Shown here piece after piece: positions 35,280 to 43,735 of a stretch of 64,000 nucleotides of DNA. Location: positions 1,397,436 to 1,461,435 of the forward strand of contig CAVZQP010000001.1 of assembly GCA_963777485.1 (NCBI GenBank), read 5' to 3'. Both the position numbers and the translations under genes were made by a program. The notes beneath the pieces are model-generated. The model worked only from the letters and a program-made list of their open reading frames with translations. It was not told where the DNA came from and ran no database searches. Position 1 is the stretch's first letter. Each line of letters begins with the position of its first letter. The stretch comes from Bog-473 sp963777485 (lineage in GTDB: Bacteria; Actinomycetota; Acidimicrobiia; Acidimicrobiales; RAAP-2).

Positions 35280-36266
35280 TCACCGCGTGATCGGCGTGGC
35301 ACCCTCGCTCATCTGGTCGAAGATCCACTTGTACGTGTTCTGCAGGCCGTCCTCGAGCGAGATGGACGGCGCCCACCCCAGCTTCTCACTGATCAACGTA
35401 TTTTCGCTGTTGCGGCCACGGACACCCTGCGGCGCGGAGGTGTTGTAGTTGCGCTTGAGGGTGACGCCGGCGATGCCTTCCACGATGTCGACGAGCTCGT
35501 TGATCGTGACGAGCTGCTCGGAGCCGATGTTGAGCGGCTCGCGCACGTCGCTCGCCGTGAGCCGGAGTGTGCCGTCGAGGCAATCGTCGATGTAGGTGAA
35601 GCTGCGCGTCTGGAGGCCGTCGCCCCAGATCTCGATCTCCTTCGTGCCGTTCAGCACGGCCGTCGCCACCTTGCGGCAGATGGCAGCCGGGGCCTTCTCG
35701 CGGCCGCCGTCGTATGTCCCGAGCGGCCCGTAGACGTTGTGGTAACGGGCGACGCGGGTCTCGAGGCCGAAATCCTCGTAGAAGTGTCGGGCCATGCGCT
35801 CGCTGAAGAGCTTCTCCCAGCCGTAGCCGTCTTCGGGCATCGCCGGGTACGCGTCTGCCTCGCGCAGCGGCTCCACCTCGGGCGACTCCTGCTTGCCCGC
35901 GGCGTAGACGCACGCCGAGGACGAGTAGAAGAAGCGCTGCACGCCTTTCTGCCGGGCCGACTCGAGCATGTGGGTCGAGATCAACACCGAAAGCATGCAC
36001 AGCGCCTTGTTGTTCTCGATGAACCCCATGCCGCCCATGTCCGCCGCCAGGTTGAAGACCGTGTCGATGCCCTCGCACGCGCTCTGGCACACCGCCAGGT
36101 CCTGCAAGTCGCCCTGGCGGCTGTCCACGTCGTCAAAACGCTGGTGCCACTCGTCGAGCGCCACCCGGTCGACGCCGCGGACGTTCTCCGCACCCATGTC
36201 GCGCAGCCGTGCCACCAGATGGCCCCCGATGAATCCACCGGCACCTGTCACCAACACGTTCTTCAT
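35280..36266 (-). CDS. GDP-mannose 3,5-epimerase
   Basis: A 328-residue extended short-chain dehydrogenase. The N-terminus VLVTGAGGFIGGHLVARL binds NAD, and AADMGGMGFIENNKALCM is a nearly diagnostic block of GDP-mannose 3,5-epimerase. The catalytic Tyr/Lys are in YGWEKL, and the residues specific for the epimerase, the Cys in SSSACVYAAG and Lys in GGREKAPAAICRK, are both present. It converts GDP-mannose to GDP-L-galactose (and GDP-L-gulose) in the cytoplasm. This supplies an unusual sugar for the neighbouring glycosyltransferases. Confidence 0.9.
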   Translation of the reverse strand: MKNVLVTGAGGFIGGHLVARLRDMGAENVRGVDRVALDEWHQRFDDVDSRQGDLQDLAVCQSACEGIDTVFNLAADMGGMGFIENNKALCMLSVLISTHMLESARQKGVQRFFYSSSACVYAAGKQESPEVEPLREADAYPAMPEDGYGWEKLFSERMARHFYEDFGLETRVARYHNVYGPLGTYDGGREKAPAAICRKVATAVLNGTKEIEIWGDGLQTRSFTYIDDCLDGTLRLTASDVREPLNIGSEQLVTINELVDIVEGIAGVTLKRNYNTSAPQGVRGRNSENTLISEKLGWAPSISLEDGLQNTYKWIFDQMSEGATPITR

Positions 36267-36342
36267 CGGACTCGTCCTCTCCCTTTTCCCTTGTCAGAAG
36301 CCCAGAACCGCCCTGTCTCATGTTGAAACGTCCCGGCGGCCC

Positions 36343-37605
36343 TCACCTTGTCGTCCCTTCTGAGAGCCCGGCACCGGCCCGGCCCCGGCTCGGCGCCGCC
36401 ACCAGGTCGCCGAAGGCGCTCAGGAACTGGTCGGCCGCCGTCTCGGGACTGAACGTCCGTTCGGCGTAGCGACGCCCGGCCCGGCCCATGGCGCGGCGGC
36501 GATCGGGGTCGCTCAGCAAAGCGGTGGCCTCCTTCACCACCAGGGCGCGATCGGAGGGGTCGACGACGACGCCGGCCTCCTCGGAGCTCAGTATCTCCGC
36601 CACCGAGTTGTCCGGCGGCAACACGCCGAGCACCGCCCGGCTCGAACAGAGGTACGTCAGCACCTTGGAGGGAACCGAGAACTTCGAGGCGTCCGGCTCG
36701 AGGATGGCGACGAGCAGGTCGGCGCTCGCCATCATCTCGGGAAGATCCTCGTAGGGTTGGAAGTCGAGCAGGACGAGATTCCCCGCACCCTCTTGGTCCT
36801 TGTGCGCTTCGAGCCAATCGCGACCCTTGCCCTCGGACACGACCACGACGCGGGCGCCGGGGTGGGAGTCACGCAAACCCGACGCCAGCTCGGCCAGGAT
36901 GCTCGGGTCATGCTTCAGACCGAGTGTGCCCGAGTACAGCACGATGTGGTGTTCGCTCAGCCCCATCTTCCGGCTCCACGCATTGTCGGTCGGCTCCACT
37001 GGGAGCTCGTCGATGGGCGCCCAGTTGGGGACGATGGTCGTCTTGCCCGCGACGCCCCACTCTGACAGGCGCTCGAGGAACGTCGGTGAGATCGCGACTA
37101 CCGCGACGCTGCGGCGCGCGATCTTCCGCTCGGCGCGGTCCGCGATGCGGGCGAGGAGACCTCCGAGCACCGGGATGCGACGGCGAGCGGCGACGCCGAT
37201 CGCCTCCGAGTAGATGTCCTGGTGCCAGAACACCATCGGAATGCCACGGCGCGCCAGATGGCGCGCCAGCATCGAATGGGCGAGTAGGGGCACGTTGCTG
37301 ATCACCGCGACCGCGGGTTCTTTGGCCGCGATGGCGCGCGCCGCCGTGCGTCCGTACTGCAGCTCCTGGCGGAGGCGGGTGCGCGCGGAGTACTTGGCGA
37401 AGGTGCCGTCCATTTCGACCGCCTCGAAGGTGAGGGTGCTGGGGTCGCCGGCCTCGTGTTGCAGGGAGCCGCGGCCGGTGGTGTAGGAGGGGCAATACTG
37501 GTGGGTCACCTCGTAGCCGCGGCGGGCCAAGGCACGGCTGAGCTGCGCTTGACCCGGATGGCCGGAGTAGTCATGGACGACGATCCGCGACGAGCGGGCA
37601 GACAA
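36343..37605 (-). CDS. Glycosyltransferase family 4 (WbuB-like)
   Basis: A 420-residue GT-B glycosyltransferase. The N-terminus SRIVVHDYSGHPGQAQLSRA is the donor/acceptor fold start of WbuB-like enzymes; the C-terminal half carries the glycosyltransferase-1 domain with IVLYSGTLGLKHDP and the catalytic Glu region near LEPDASKFSVPSKVLTYL. It transfers a sugar to the lipid-linked glycan in the cytoplasm. TTG at 37605 is taken as start because it gives the family N-terminus and has GGGGG upstream; a TTG at 37719 would add 38 residues with no similarity to the family. Confidence 0.85.
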   Translation of the reverse strand: MSARSSRIVVHDYSGHPGQAQLSRALARRGYEVTHQYCPSYTTGRGSLQHEAGDPSTLTFEAVEMDGTFAKYSARTRLRQELQYGRTAARAIAAKEPAVAVISNVPLLAHSMLARHLARRGIPMVFWHQDIYSEAIGVAARRRIPVLGGLLARIADRAERKIARRSVAVVAISPTFLERLSEWGVAGKTTIVPNWAPIDELPVEPTDNAWSRKMGLSEHHIVLYSGTLGLKHDPSILAELASGLRDSHPGARVVVVSEGKGRDWLEAHKDQEGAGNLVLLDFQPYEDLPEMMASADLLVAILEPDASKFSVPSKVLTYLCSSRAVLGVLPPDNSVAEILSSEEAGVVVDPSDRALVVKEATALLSDPDRRRAMGRAGRRYAERTFSPETAADQFLSAFGDLVAAPSRGRAGAGLSEGTTR

Positions 37606-37826
37606 CGTGTGGAACCCCCTATGTCCCTTGGTGAAGACCCTCGGTGGGATAACGGGCTCGGAGCCGGGAACTTGCAGTCCAGCTGCGAAATGCCGCCCTG
37701 TCCTGCTGGGATGTCTCAACGGGTATTGCAGAGGCGGTGTCCTCCAGGTCCCGGCCTGGTCCCTGGGCGTGCGAATGACTGTTGTCGGGCACCTGCTCGT
37801 TTCCGGGCGCGCGCTACCGTGCGCCC

Positions 37827-38891
37827 GTGCGCGTCCTGGTCAATGCCCTGCCCGTCCGCGGCACGAGCCTCGGCGTGGTCACGGAGAACCTGCTGCAGAA
37901 CTGGGACGAATCGGACGACGTGCACATCGTGCTCCGGCCCGGCATCGAGCTCGATCTCCCAGAGCGCGTGACACTGCATCAGGTAGGGGATCACCGCCTG
38001 CTCGCCATGGAGCGGGCGGTCCCCCACCTCTGCCGGCATCTCGCGGCGGAAGGCTTGTTGGGCGTGACGCCGGCCACCACGATCGTGCCCCTCCAATGCC
38101 CCCGAGTCATCATCTCGCACGACGTGCGCCACGAGATGCTTCCGCACCAGTTCACCTACCGCGCGCGCCTGCTCCGGGGGGTGAGCTACGGCATCGGCTA
38201 CCGGCGTGCCGACGCCATCGTGGCCGTCTCCCACCGAACGCGCGAGGACCTGATCCGCATCCACCCGTGGCTGCGGCGCCAGACGATCACCGTCGCGCAA
38301 CTCGGCGCCGATCACGTCCTCAGTTGGCCCCGTGACGAGCCCCGACGGGATAGTCACGCGCTCGCTTTCGGGCAGTGGGGCAACAAGAACGTGGGCCTCG
38401 TGCTCGAGGCTTGGGCACGGCTGCAAACCGATGGCGCCGACCCGTTGCCGCTCGTCGTCGTGGGATTGCCGGCAGCGGAGCGAGTGGCGGTGCAATCAGT
38501 CGTTGCGGATCGGGGTTTGGCCGGGTTGGTCACCGTCAAGCCGTGGCTCGATCCCGACGAGTTCCGGCGGGAGTTCACGAGCGCATCGCTCGTCGTGTTC
38601 CCATCCGAATACGAGGGGTTCGGCCTCCCGGCGATCGAGGCGATGCGTCTCGGCATCCCGGTCGTCGTCACTCCGGATCCAGCTCTCTACGAAGTGACCG
38701 GTGGTCTGGCCACGGTCATGAAGGGGTGGGATGCGGCGTCTCTGGCGCAGGCCGTGGGGGTGGCTCGTTCGCAGAGTGCGGAAGAGCTCGAGCGCGGGGT
38801 CAAGCACGCGTCGAAGTTCACATGGGCACGGACCGCGAGTCAGGTGCGTGGGACGTTGGCACGGTGTATCGGCCCCGCCGGGAGGGCCTGA
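37827..38891 (+). CDS. Glycosyltransferase family 4
   Basis: A 354-residue GT-B enzyme beginning with GTG (VRVLVNALPVRG). ADAIVAVSHRTREDLI and FPSEYEGFGLPAIEAMRLGIP, with the E-x7-E motif, are typical GT4 signatures. It is divergent from the WbuB-like gene and convergent with the GT61 gene. Donor and acceptor are unknown, but the location marks it as part of the surface polysaccharide cluster. Confidence 0.88.
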   Translation: MRVLVNALPVRGTSLGVVTENLLQNWDESDDVHIVLRPGIELDLPERVTLHQVGDHRLLAMERAVPHLCRHLAAEGLLGVTPATTIVPLQCPRVIISHDVRHEMLPHQFTYRARLLRGVSYGIGYRRADAIVAVSHRTREDLIRIHPWLRRQTITVAQLGADHVLSWPRDEPRRDSHALAFGQWGNKNVGLVLEAWARLQTDGADPLPLVVVGLPAAERVAVQSVVADRGLAGLVTVKPWLDPDEFRREFTSASLVVFPSEYEGFGLPAIEAMRLGIPVVVTPDPALYEVTGGLATVMKGWDAASLAQAVGVARSQSAEELERGVKHASKFTWARTASQVRGTLARCIGPAGRA

Positions 38892-38918
38892 GACAGAAAC
38901 TGGCGGCGGTGCCCTTGT

Positions 38919-40121
38919 CTAATCGTTCCAACCGAGATGGTCGAGCGTGCGCCCGATGGCCGGAATGTCGGCCTGGATGTCCCTCACGAGAAGTTCGGAC
39001 TGTGAAGCCTGCCCGGAGTCGCCAAGACCCACGACATAGCGATATTCGAGGCCGGGCACCGACTCGGCCAACTTCCAGTAGCAAGTGTTGACGCCGCCGG
39101 AGGGAAAGAGCTCGACGACTGCCGCACCTGGACCTGCGAAGGTCAGGTTGACGAGTCCCGCGCTGTGTGCGCCCACGATCATCGATGCCTGGGCGAATGT
39201 CTCGATCTGCTCGAGTGCGGACAGCGTCCCGGGGTCCACCATGTCGAAGCCGCGGCCACTGAGGTAGTCCATGAGTTCCGCCTCGTTGTCGACGCGGCGG
39301 TTGTTCACGGCACCGCCGCGGGTGACGTAGATGGCACGGCCCTCTCTGCGCTCGATCTTCGGAGGCAACAGGTTGCGTCGCAGGAACTCGACGACCCACG
39401 GCGGGCTGATGATGGTCATGGTCGGCGGCCCCGGAACGACAAGTGTCTCGGCCACGACGTGGCGCATCGCGGAGCTGTCGACGACCTGGCCGAGGTCGAT
39501 GCGCATCATCTCGAGCAGCTCGCGCTGGAAAGTGGTGCACTTTGGTGCGTACCAGAGGTCCACTGGCGCGACCTCGGGACACTGCTCGAGTATGCCGAGA
39601 CGTGGTAGGACATCGACCATGAAGTGGTAGTAGTTCATGTCGCCCTGGAGCGCGAGCACGCCGAGACGACCACCCACCTCGAGCGGCACGCCGGGGAAGG
39701 GGTGCAGGAAGATCGGGTGCTCACGGGCGCGCGAAGTGCCAAAATACCGGCTCACCTCGACCAGCAGGTCATCGTTGGCCGTGATCACAGCGTTGTGCGG
39801 CGACAGGACGCGACCGTGTGGGAGCTCGGCGACGGCGACACGCCGGACATGTTCCGAGAGCCACGGCACATAGTGCGCGCTGTGATCGGGGAGACCTTTC
39901 GGGAGGGTGCGGGTGAGCATCTCGGGCTGTCGCACCATGAGGCAGCGGCCGCCGGTCGTGGCAGCCGCTTCCTCCATGCTCTCCACGGAGCCGGTGGGCA
40001 AGTAGCCGCCGTGAAGCCGGCTCGCGCGTATCGCCACCGGCGCGACCATGCGCGTCGCCTGTGTGTACACCGGCTTGAGGTACGGCCACATGGGACGCAG
40101 ACGCGGGGAGAGCCGGACCAC
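38919..40121 (-). CDS. Glycosyltransferase family 61 protein
   Basis: A 400-residue protein of the GT61/DUF563 type. The block GDMNYYHFMVDVLPRLGI and the C-terminal VGAHSAGLVNLTFAGPGAAV are hallmark motifs of this family, which contains bacterial and eukaryotic beta-xylosyl- and N-acetylglucosaminyl-type transferases. No signal peptide is visible. It is followed upstream on the same strand by the methyltransferase and the Wzy-like gene with 40-nt spacing, so the three are probably one transcript. Confidence 0.88.
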   Translation of the reverse strand: MVRLSPRLRPMWPYLKPVYTQATRMVAPVAIRASRLHGGYLPTGSVESMEEAAATTGGRCLMVRQPEMLTRTLPKGLPDHSAHYVPWLSEHVRRVAVAELPHGRVLSPHNAVITANDDLLVEVSRYFGTSRAREHPIFLHPFPGVPLEVGGRLGVLALQGDMNYYHFMVDVLPRLGILEQCPEVAPVDLWYAPKCTTFQRELLEMMRIDLGQVVDSSAMRHVVAETLVVPGPPTMTIISPPWVVEFLRRNLLPPKIERREGRAIYVTRGGAVNNRRVDNEAELMDYLSGRGFDMVDPGTLSALEQIETFAQASMIVGAHSAGLVNLTFAGPGAAVVELFPSGGVNTCYWKLAESVPGLEYRYVVGLGDSGQASQSELLVRDIQADIPAIGRTLDHLGWND

Positions 40122-40162
40122 CTGTTAGGTCTCCGCTGGGCTGACGGCGGCGTCCAGCACGC

Positions 40163-40972
40163 TCATGCCGTTGCGCCAGTGGTCCGGCGTCGGGCGAAGA
40201 CGACAAGACCCATCCAGGTGCTGGTCGGCAGATAGCGCTCGGTGGCACCAATGACCTTTCGGAGACGGGGCCACGGCTTGAAGTACTGCTCGAGCCCCGT
40301 ACGGTGGGCCAACGCCCAGTCGAAGTCTGCGTCGAACACCCGGGCCAGATCGGCGCGGGTGTTCATCTTGTAGGCGGTGTGAAAGACGTCCTGGGCCTCC
40401 CGGCCCGGTTGGAGGCGGGCCACGGTGCCGGCGTGGCGCTCGTTGGGCACGACGCGGGCGACGACCGAGAGCAGCGAACGGCGGCTGACAGTGCGCCCAA
40501 TAAAGGTGCCGCCTGGACGCAAGACGCGGGCCAGCTCCTTGACGAAGGCCTCGGGGTCGGTCACGTGCTCGAGCACGTAGTCGCTGACGGCCAGGTCGAC
40601 CGACGCGTCGTCAAGTGGCCAGCGGCCGTCGTCACCGATGAGGCGGAACTCGTCGATGACCGGGTTGGCCGTGCCGGCGTCCTCGATGTCGATGCCGACG
40701 ACAGTGCGCCCCTCGCCCCGGAGGTCCTGCCAGGGGCCTCCGCGCTGGTCGAGCTCGACGGCGGCGCCGCGGCCGCATCCGACCTCGACGACGAGTTCGG
40801 CGTGGGAGGCGAGCGCCTGAGCGCTGACGAAGAAGACATGCGCGCTGTCGGTACCGAGGATGCGGTCGTCGAACATCTCGCCGAGGCCCGCGTAATCCGA
40901 CGGCGGTGCGGCCTTCGGGCTCCGGGCGCGTCGCGGCCGGTTCGTCGCCCCTTTTTGTTCGGCGTTCGGCAT
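40163..40972 (-). CDS. SAM-dependent methyltransferase in polysaccharide cluster
   Basis: A 269-residue class I methyltransferase with motif I LVVEVGCGRGAAVEL, acidic motif II GIDIEDAG, and DLAVSDYVLEHVTDPEAF, the type-11 post-motif. A Lys/Arg/Pro-rich N-terminal stretch precedes it. It starts 3 nt after the stop of the Wzy-like gene on the same strand, so it is co-transcribed and probably methylates a sugar of the glycan or its terminal residue. Confidence 0.87.
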   Translation of the reverse strand: MPNAEQKGATNRPRRARSPKAAPPSDYAGLGEMFDDRILGTDSAHVFFVSAQALASHAELVVEVGCGRGAAVELDQRGGPWQDLRGEGRTVVGIDIEDAGTANPVIDEFRLIGDDGRWPLDDASVDLAVSDYVLEHVTDPEAFVKELARVLRPGGTFIGRTVSRRSLLSVVARVVPNERHAGTVARLQPGREAQDVFHTAYKMNTRADLARVFDADFDWALAHRTGLEQYFKPWPRLRKVIGATERYLPTSTWMGLVVFARRRTTGATA

Positions 40973-40975
40973 GGG

Positions 40976-42439
40976 CTACGGCGAATCCTGGGAGGGCCCG
41001 GCGTGCCGGCCGCGGGCTTCTGCCGCCGCGAGGTCCGCCGGGTCCGATGCCGCGTGCCGTCCCACCGTCCCCCTGACGCGGCGCGGCTGGCCGTCGTCAA
41101 CCACCGCGGGTGTCTCCGGCGTGGTGACGGGCAGTGCGATCGCATCCTCCGCTGGCGGCGGTGGCGGGGCGTAGTCGCGGAACGTGAAGGCGAGGAGGAA
41201 CGGGATCCAGAACCATCGGTCGACCAGTTCCGGGCCCTGCATTGCGAAGAACAGGTCTGTGACGCACGCCGCTAGGACGACGTCGCGCATGGGATCCCAG
41301 TTCTTGCCGGCCCGTAATCGGCCGTGCAGAAGTCGATTGAACGAGGAACCCACCATGATGATGAGCCCCACCAGCATGAAGATGCCGCCGCCGTACCAGT
41401 ACAACGCGATGAGGTTGTGGGGCGGGTAGTAGACGTAGAGCGACTTGTCGAAGTAGACGGCCAGCGTCTGCTGGTCCAGACCGTGCCCTGTGATCGGCTT
41501 CTGGAGGATCTCGCTCCAGGCCTTGTCGATCGTGTCGATGCGAAGTTGGAGCGTGCCACCGCCGGTTCCGGCGTTGGCATTGGTCGTCTTTTCGATTCGC
41601 GTGATCGGATCGAGTTTCGAGCCGCGATCGATCACGCCGAACACGAGCAGATAGACGGCGGCGAGCGCGAGCACCACAGACACCACCGTCTTGAGTGGCA
41701 CGCCGCGGGCGATGAAGAGTACGAGGAGACCGACGATCACGGCCGCCATGCCCGAAACGCTGGCGGCCAACAGGAGTGCCGCGACGGTTACCCCGACGCA
41801 GCAGGTGAGGTACCAGTGCCTGCGCCAGCCGATCTGGAGCAGCAGGCCGACCCCCAGGATGATGCCGAGGGCGAAGACGATGCCGGCGAGATTGGGCTGG
41901 TTACTGAGGCCGACGGCCCGCGCGTTGCCGCCGATGGTCCCGCTCCCCGCCGCGATGGAGCCGGCCTTGGGAAGGAAGACGTGCAGCGTGACCTGCAGGA
42001 TGGCGACGAACGCCGACAGGGACACCCCGGCGATGAAGAACCCGATGGCGCGTTGGAGATGCAGGGTCGTGCCCAGCTGCTGGCGGAGCAGGTACTGCAG
42101 GATGAAGAACACGTAGACCGCGTTGAAGACCACGACGACGGACTGCGGCACGGCGTCGGCCTGCGTGCTTGCCAACATGCCGGCCAGGAGGAAGATGAAT
42201 GCGCCGACGTACCACGCGGGCGTGCGCGGCGCACGGGGCGGCGGTTTTCGGGCCAGGACGAGGAAGAGGAACCCCAGCAGGAAGATGGCGTCGCTGACGT
42301 TCAGTCCATGGGTGACCTTGAAGCGCAGCAGGGGCAGGAAGAACATCCCCACGTACAGCAGTCCGCGAGAGATGAACACGAAGAGGTCTTCTTGCTTCGA
42401 AGCCCGCTTCCAACTCGCCCATGCCCCGGCCACCTGCAC
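40976..42439 (-). CDS. O-antigen polymerase/ligase-like membrane protein (Wzy_C type)
   Basis: A 487-residue protein with about 12 membrane helices and a large loop near residues 285-345 containing WSEILQKPITGHGLDQ and YYPPHNLIALYWYGGG, the characteristic Wzy_C/ligase loop. The C-terminal 65 residues are hydrophilic. It would polymerise repeat units or transfer glycan to an acceptor outside the membrane. GTG start with TAGGGG upstream. It is divergent from the Wzz-like gene across 103 nt, which should hold promoters for both. Confidence 0.88.
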   Translation of the reverse strand: MQVAGAWASWKRASKQEDLFVFISRGLLYVGMFFLPLLRFKVTHGLNVSDAIFLLGFLFLVLARKPPPRAPRTPAWYVGAFIFLLAGMLASTQADAVPQSVVVVFNAVYVFFILQYLLRQQLGTTLHLQRAIGFFIAGVSLSAFVAILQVTLHVFLPKAGSIAAGSGTIGGNARAVGLSNQPNLAGIVFALGIILGVGLLLQIGWRRHWYLTCCVGVTVAALLLAASVSGMAAVIVGLLVLFIARGVPLKTVVSVVLALAAVYLLVFGVIDRGSKLDPITRIEKTTNANAGTGGGTLQLRIDTIDKAWSEILQKPITGHGLDQQTLAVYFDKSLYVYYPPHNLIALYWYGGGIFMLVGLIIMVGSSFNRLLHGRLRAGKNWDPMRDVVLAACVTDLFFAMQGPELVDRWFWIPFLLAFTFRDYAPPPPPAEDAIALPVTTPETPAVVDDGQPRRVRGTVGRHAASDPADLAAAEARGRHAGPSQDSP

Positions 42440-42542
42440 CCCCTAAAAGTACAGGGCGGCCCAGAGGCAGAGACAAAGAATTCGACCTGCGGACCCCTGC
42501 AACATTTCGAATCCTCCCTTCGGCGTATGATGAATCAATCGT

Positions 42543-43517
42543 TTGGCTGAGGTGGAGAACCACAAGGAAGCCAAACCTTGCGGGTTAATCTGCCAAATGG
42601 ATCAGGTCAAGACTGAGAAGGATTACTCTCCAACCACAGCGGAGACACAACGGGTTCGGACGATTGTGACTGAGAACGGTGACCATTTCGGCACGCCTCA
42701 ACCGGCCGTGCAGGCCAGCGAGCGTTCGGGGATTGCAGAGTACGGACGAGTCCTCTGGGACCGCAAGTGGATCATCATCATCGTCTTCGTCATCGGTGTC
42801 GGCGGTGTCCTCGGTTACTGCGTCGTCTCCGGCAAGACCTACACCGCGGAAGCCACCGTGTTGCTCGAGCCTCCGGTGTCGACGCTCTTCTCGACCCAGA
42901 CCGCCAACAACGCGACAACGGCACTCGTGAACGTGCAGGACGTCATCCAGGTCATGCAGAGCTCGTCGGTCTCCAACATCGTGGCCAAGACGATCCCCAA
43001 CCCGCCGTCGGTCTCGGTCGCCCAGGTCGGCACTCTCGCCACGACCGACGTCGTGACCGTTTCCGCGTCTGCGAGCAACCCGCAGACGGCGGCGGCTGCG
43101 GCCAATGCCTACGCCAACGCCTACATCAACTTCGAGCGCGGCATCGACAAGGGCGTGTTCACCTCGGCGGCAAACCAGGTCTCCAACAAGCTCCAGACGG
43201 TGCAGCTGGCGATCTCCAACCTGGACAGCACCATCAGGTCGACGCCGGCCGGTGTGAGCCAGACCGCCGCGGAAGTGCAGCTCGGCGACCTCGAGAACCA
43301 GCAGACCTCGTTGGAGAACCAACTCCAGGAGTACCAATTCGCGGCAAGCCAAGGCACGGATACCGAAGTGGGCCGGGTGATCTCCGCCGCAACGCCTCCG
43401 ACCCGCGCGTCGTCGCCACACACGATCGAGTACGTGATCCTGGCGGCCATCTTCAGCCTCATTCTCGGCATCGGCCTGGCGCTGCTGGTCAACGCCATCA
43501 GCCCCCGCCGGCTGTAG
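42543..43517 (+). CDS. Polysaccharide chain-length determinant (Wzz/YveK type)
   Basis: A 324-residue protein with two membrane helices (about 75-97 and 295-318) flanking an extracytoplasmic domain with coiled-coil character (NQVSNKLQTVQLAISNLDS and ENQQTSLENQLQEYQ). This is the Wzz fold. No tyrosine kinase domain is attached and none is nearby. The start is uncertain: TTG 42543 as given, or ATG 42597; neither has a convincing ribosome binding site. Confidence 0.87.
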   Translation: MAEVENHKEAKPCGLICQMDQVKTEKDYSPTTAETQRVRTIVTENGDHFGTPQPAVQASERSGIAEYGRVLWDRKWIIIIVFVIGVGGVLGYCVVSGKTYTAEATVLLEPPVSTLFSTQTANNATTALVNVQDVIQVMQSSSVSNIVAKTIPNPPSVSVAQVGTLATTDVVTVSASASNPQTAAAAANAYANAYINFERGIDKGVFTSAANQVSNKLQTVQLAISNLDSTIRSTPAGVSQTAAEVQLGDLENQQTSLENQLQEYQFAASQGTDTEVGRVISAATPPTRASSPHTIEYVILAAIFSLILGIGLALLVNAISPRRL

Positions 43518-43735
43518 CCCCGGCCTTCGGGGACCGACGAACCGACGGAGGCAGCGCCGTCCGAGGGGACCCGGCTGAGCGCCGGCACCCCTCGTATGTG
43601 CTCGGAGCAGGGAGAACACGCGCTCCCACTCCTCCCGGGGCCCTGGCTGCGGCAACCGCAGGTCGGGGCTCGTAGCCACGTTCTCCTTGGGAACGAGGAG
43701 ACGGCCCGGTCGGGGGCCGGCAGGAGGCTCGGGGG

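Noticed and set aside
42597..43517. Wzc-type tyrosine kinase domain attached to the Wzz-like protein
   Set aside because: The frame ends directly after the second membrane helix; no Walker motifs follow in any frame.
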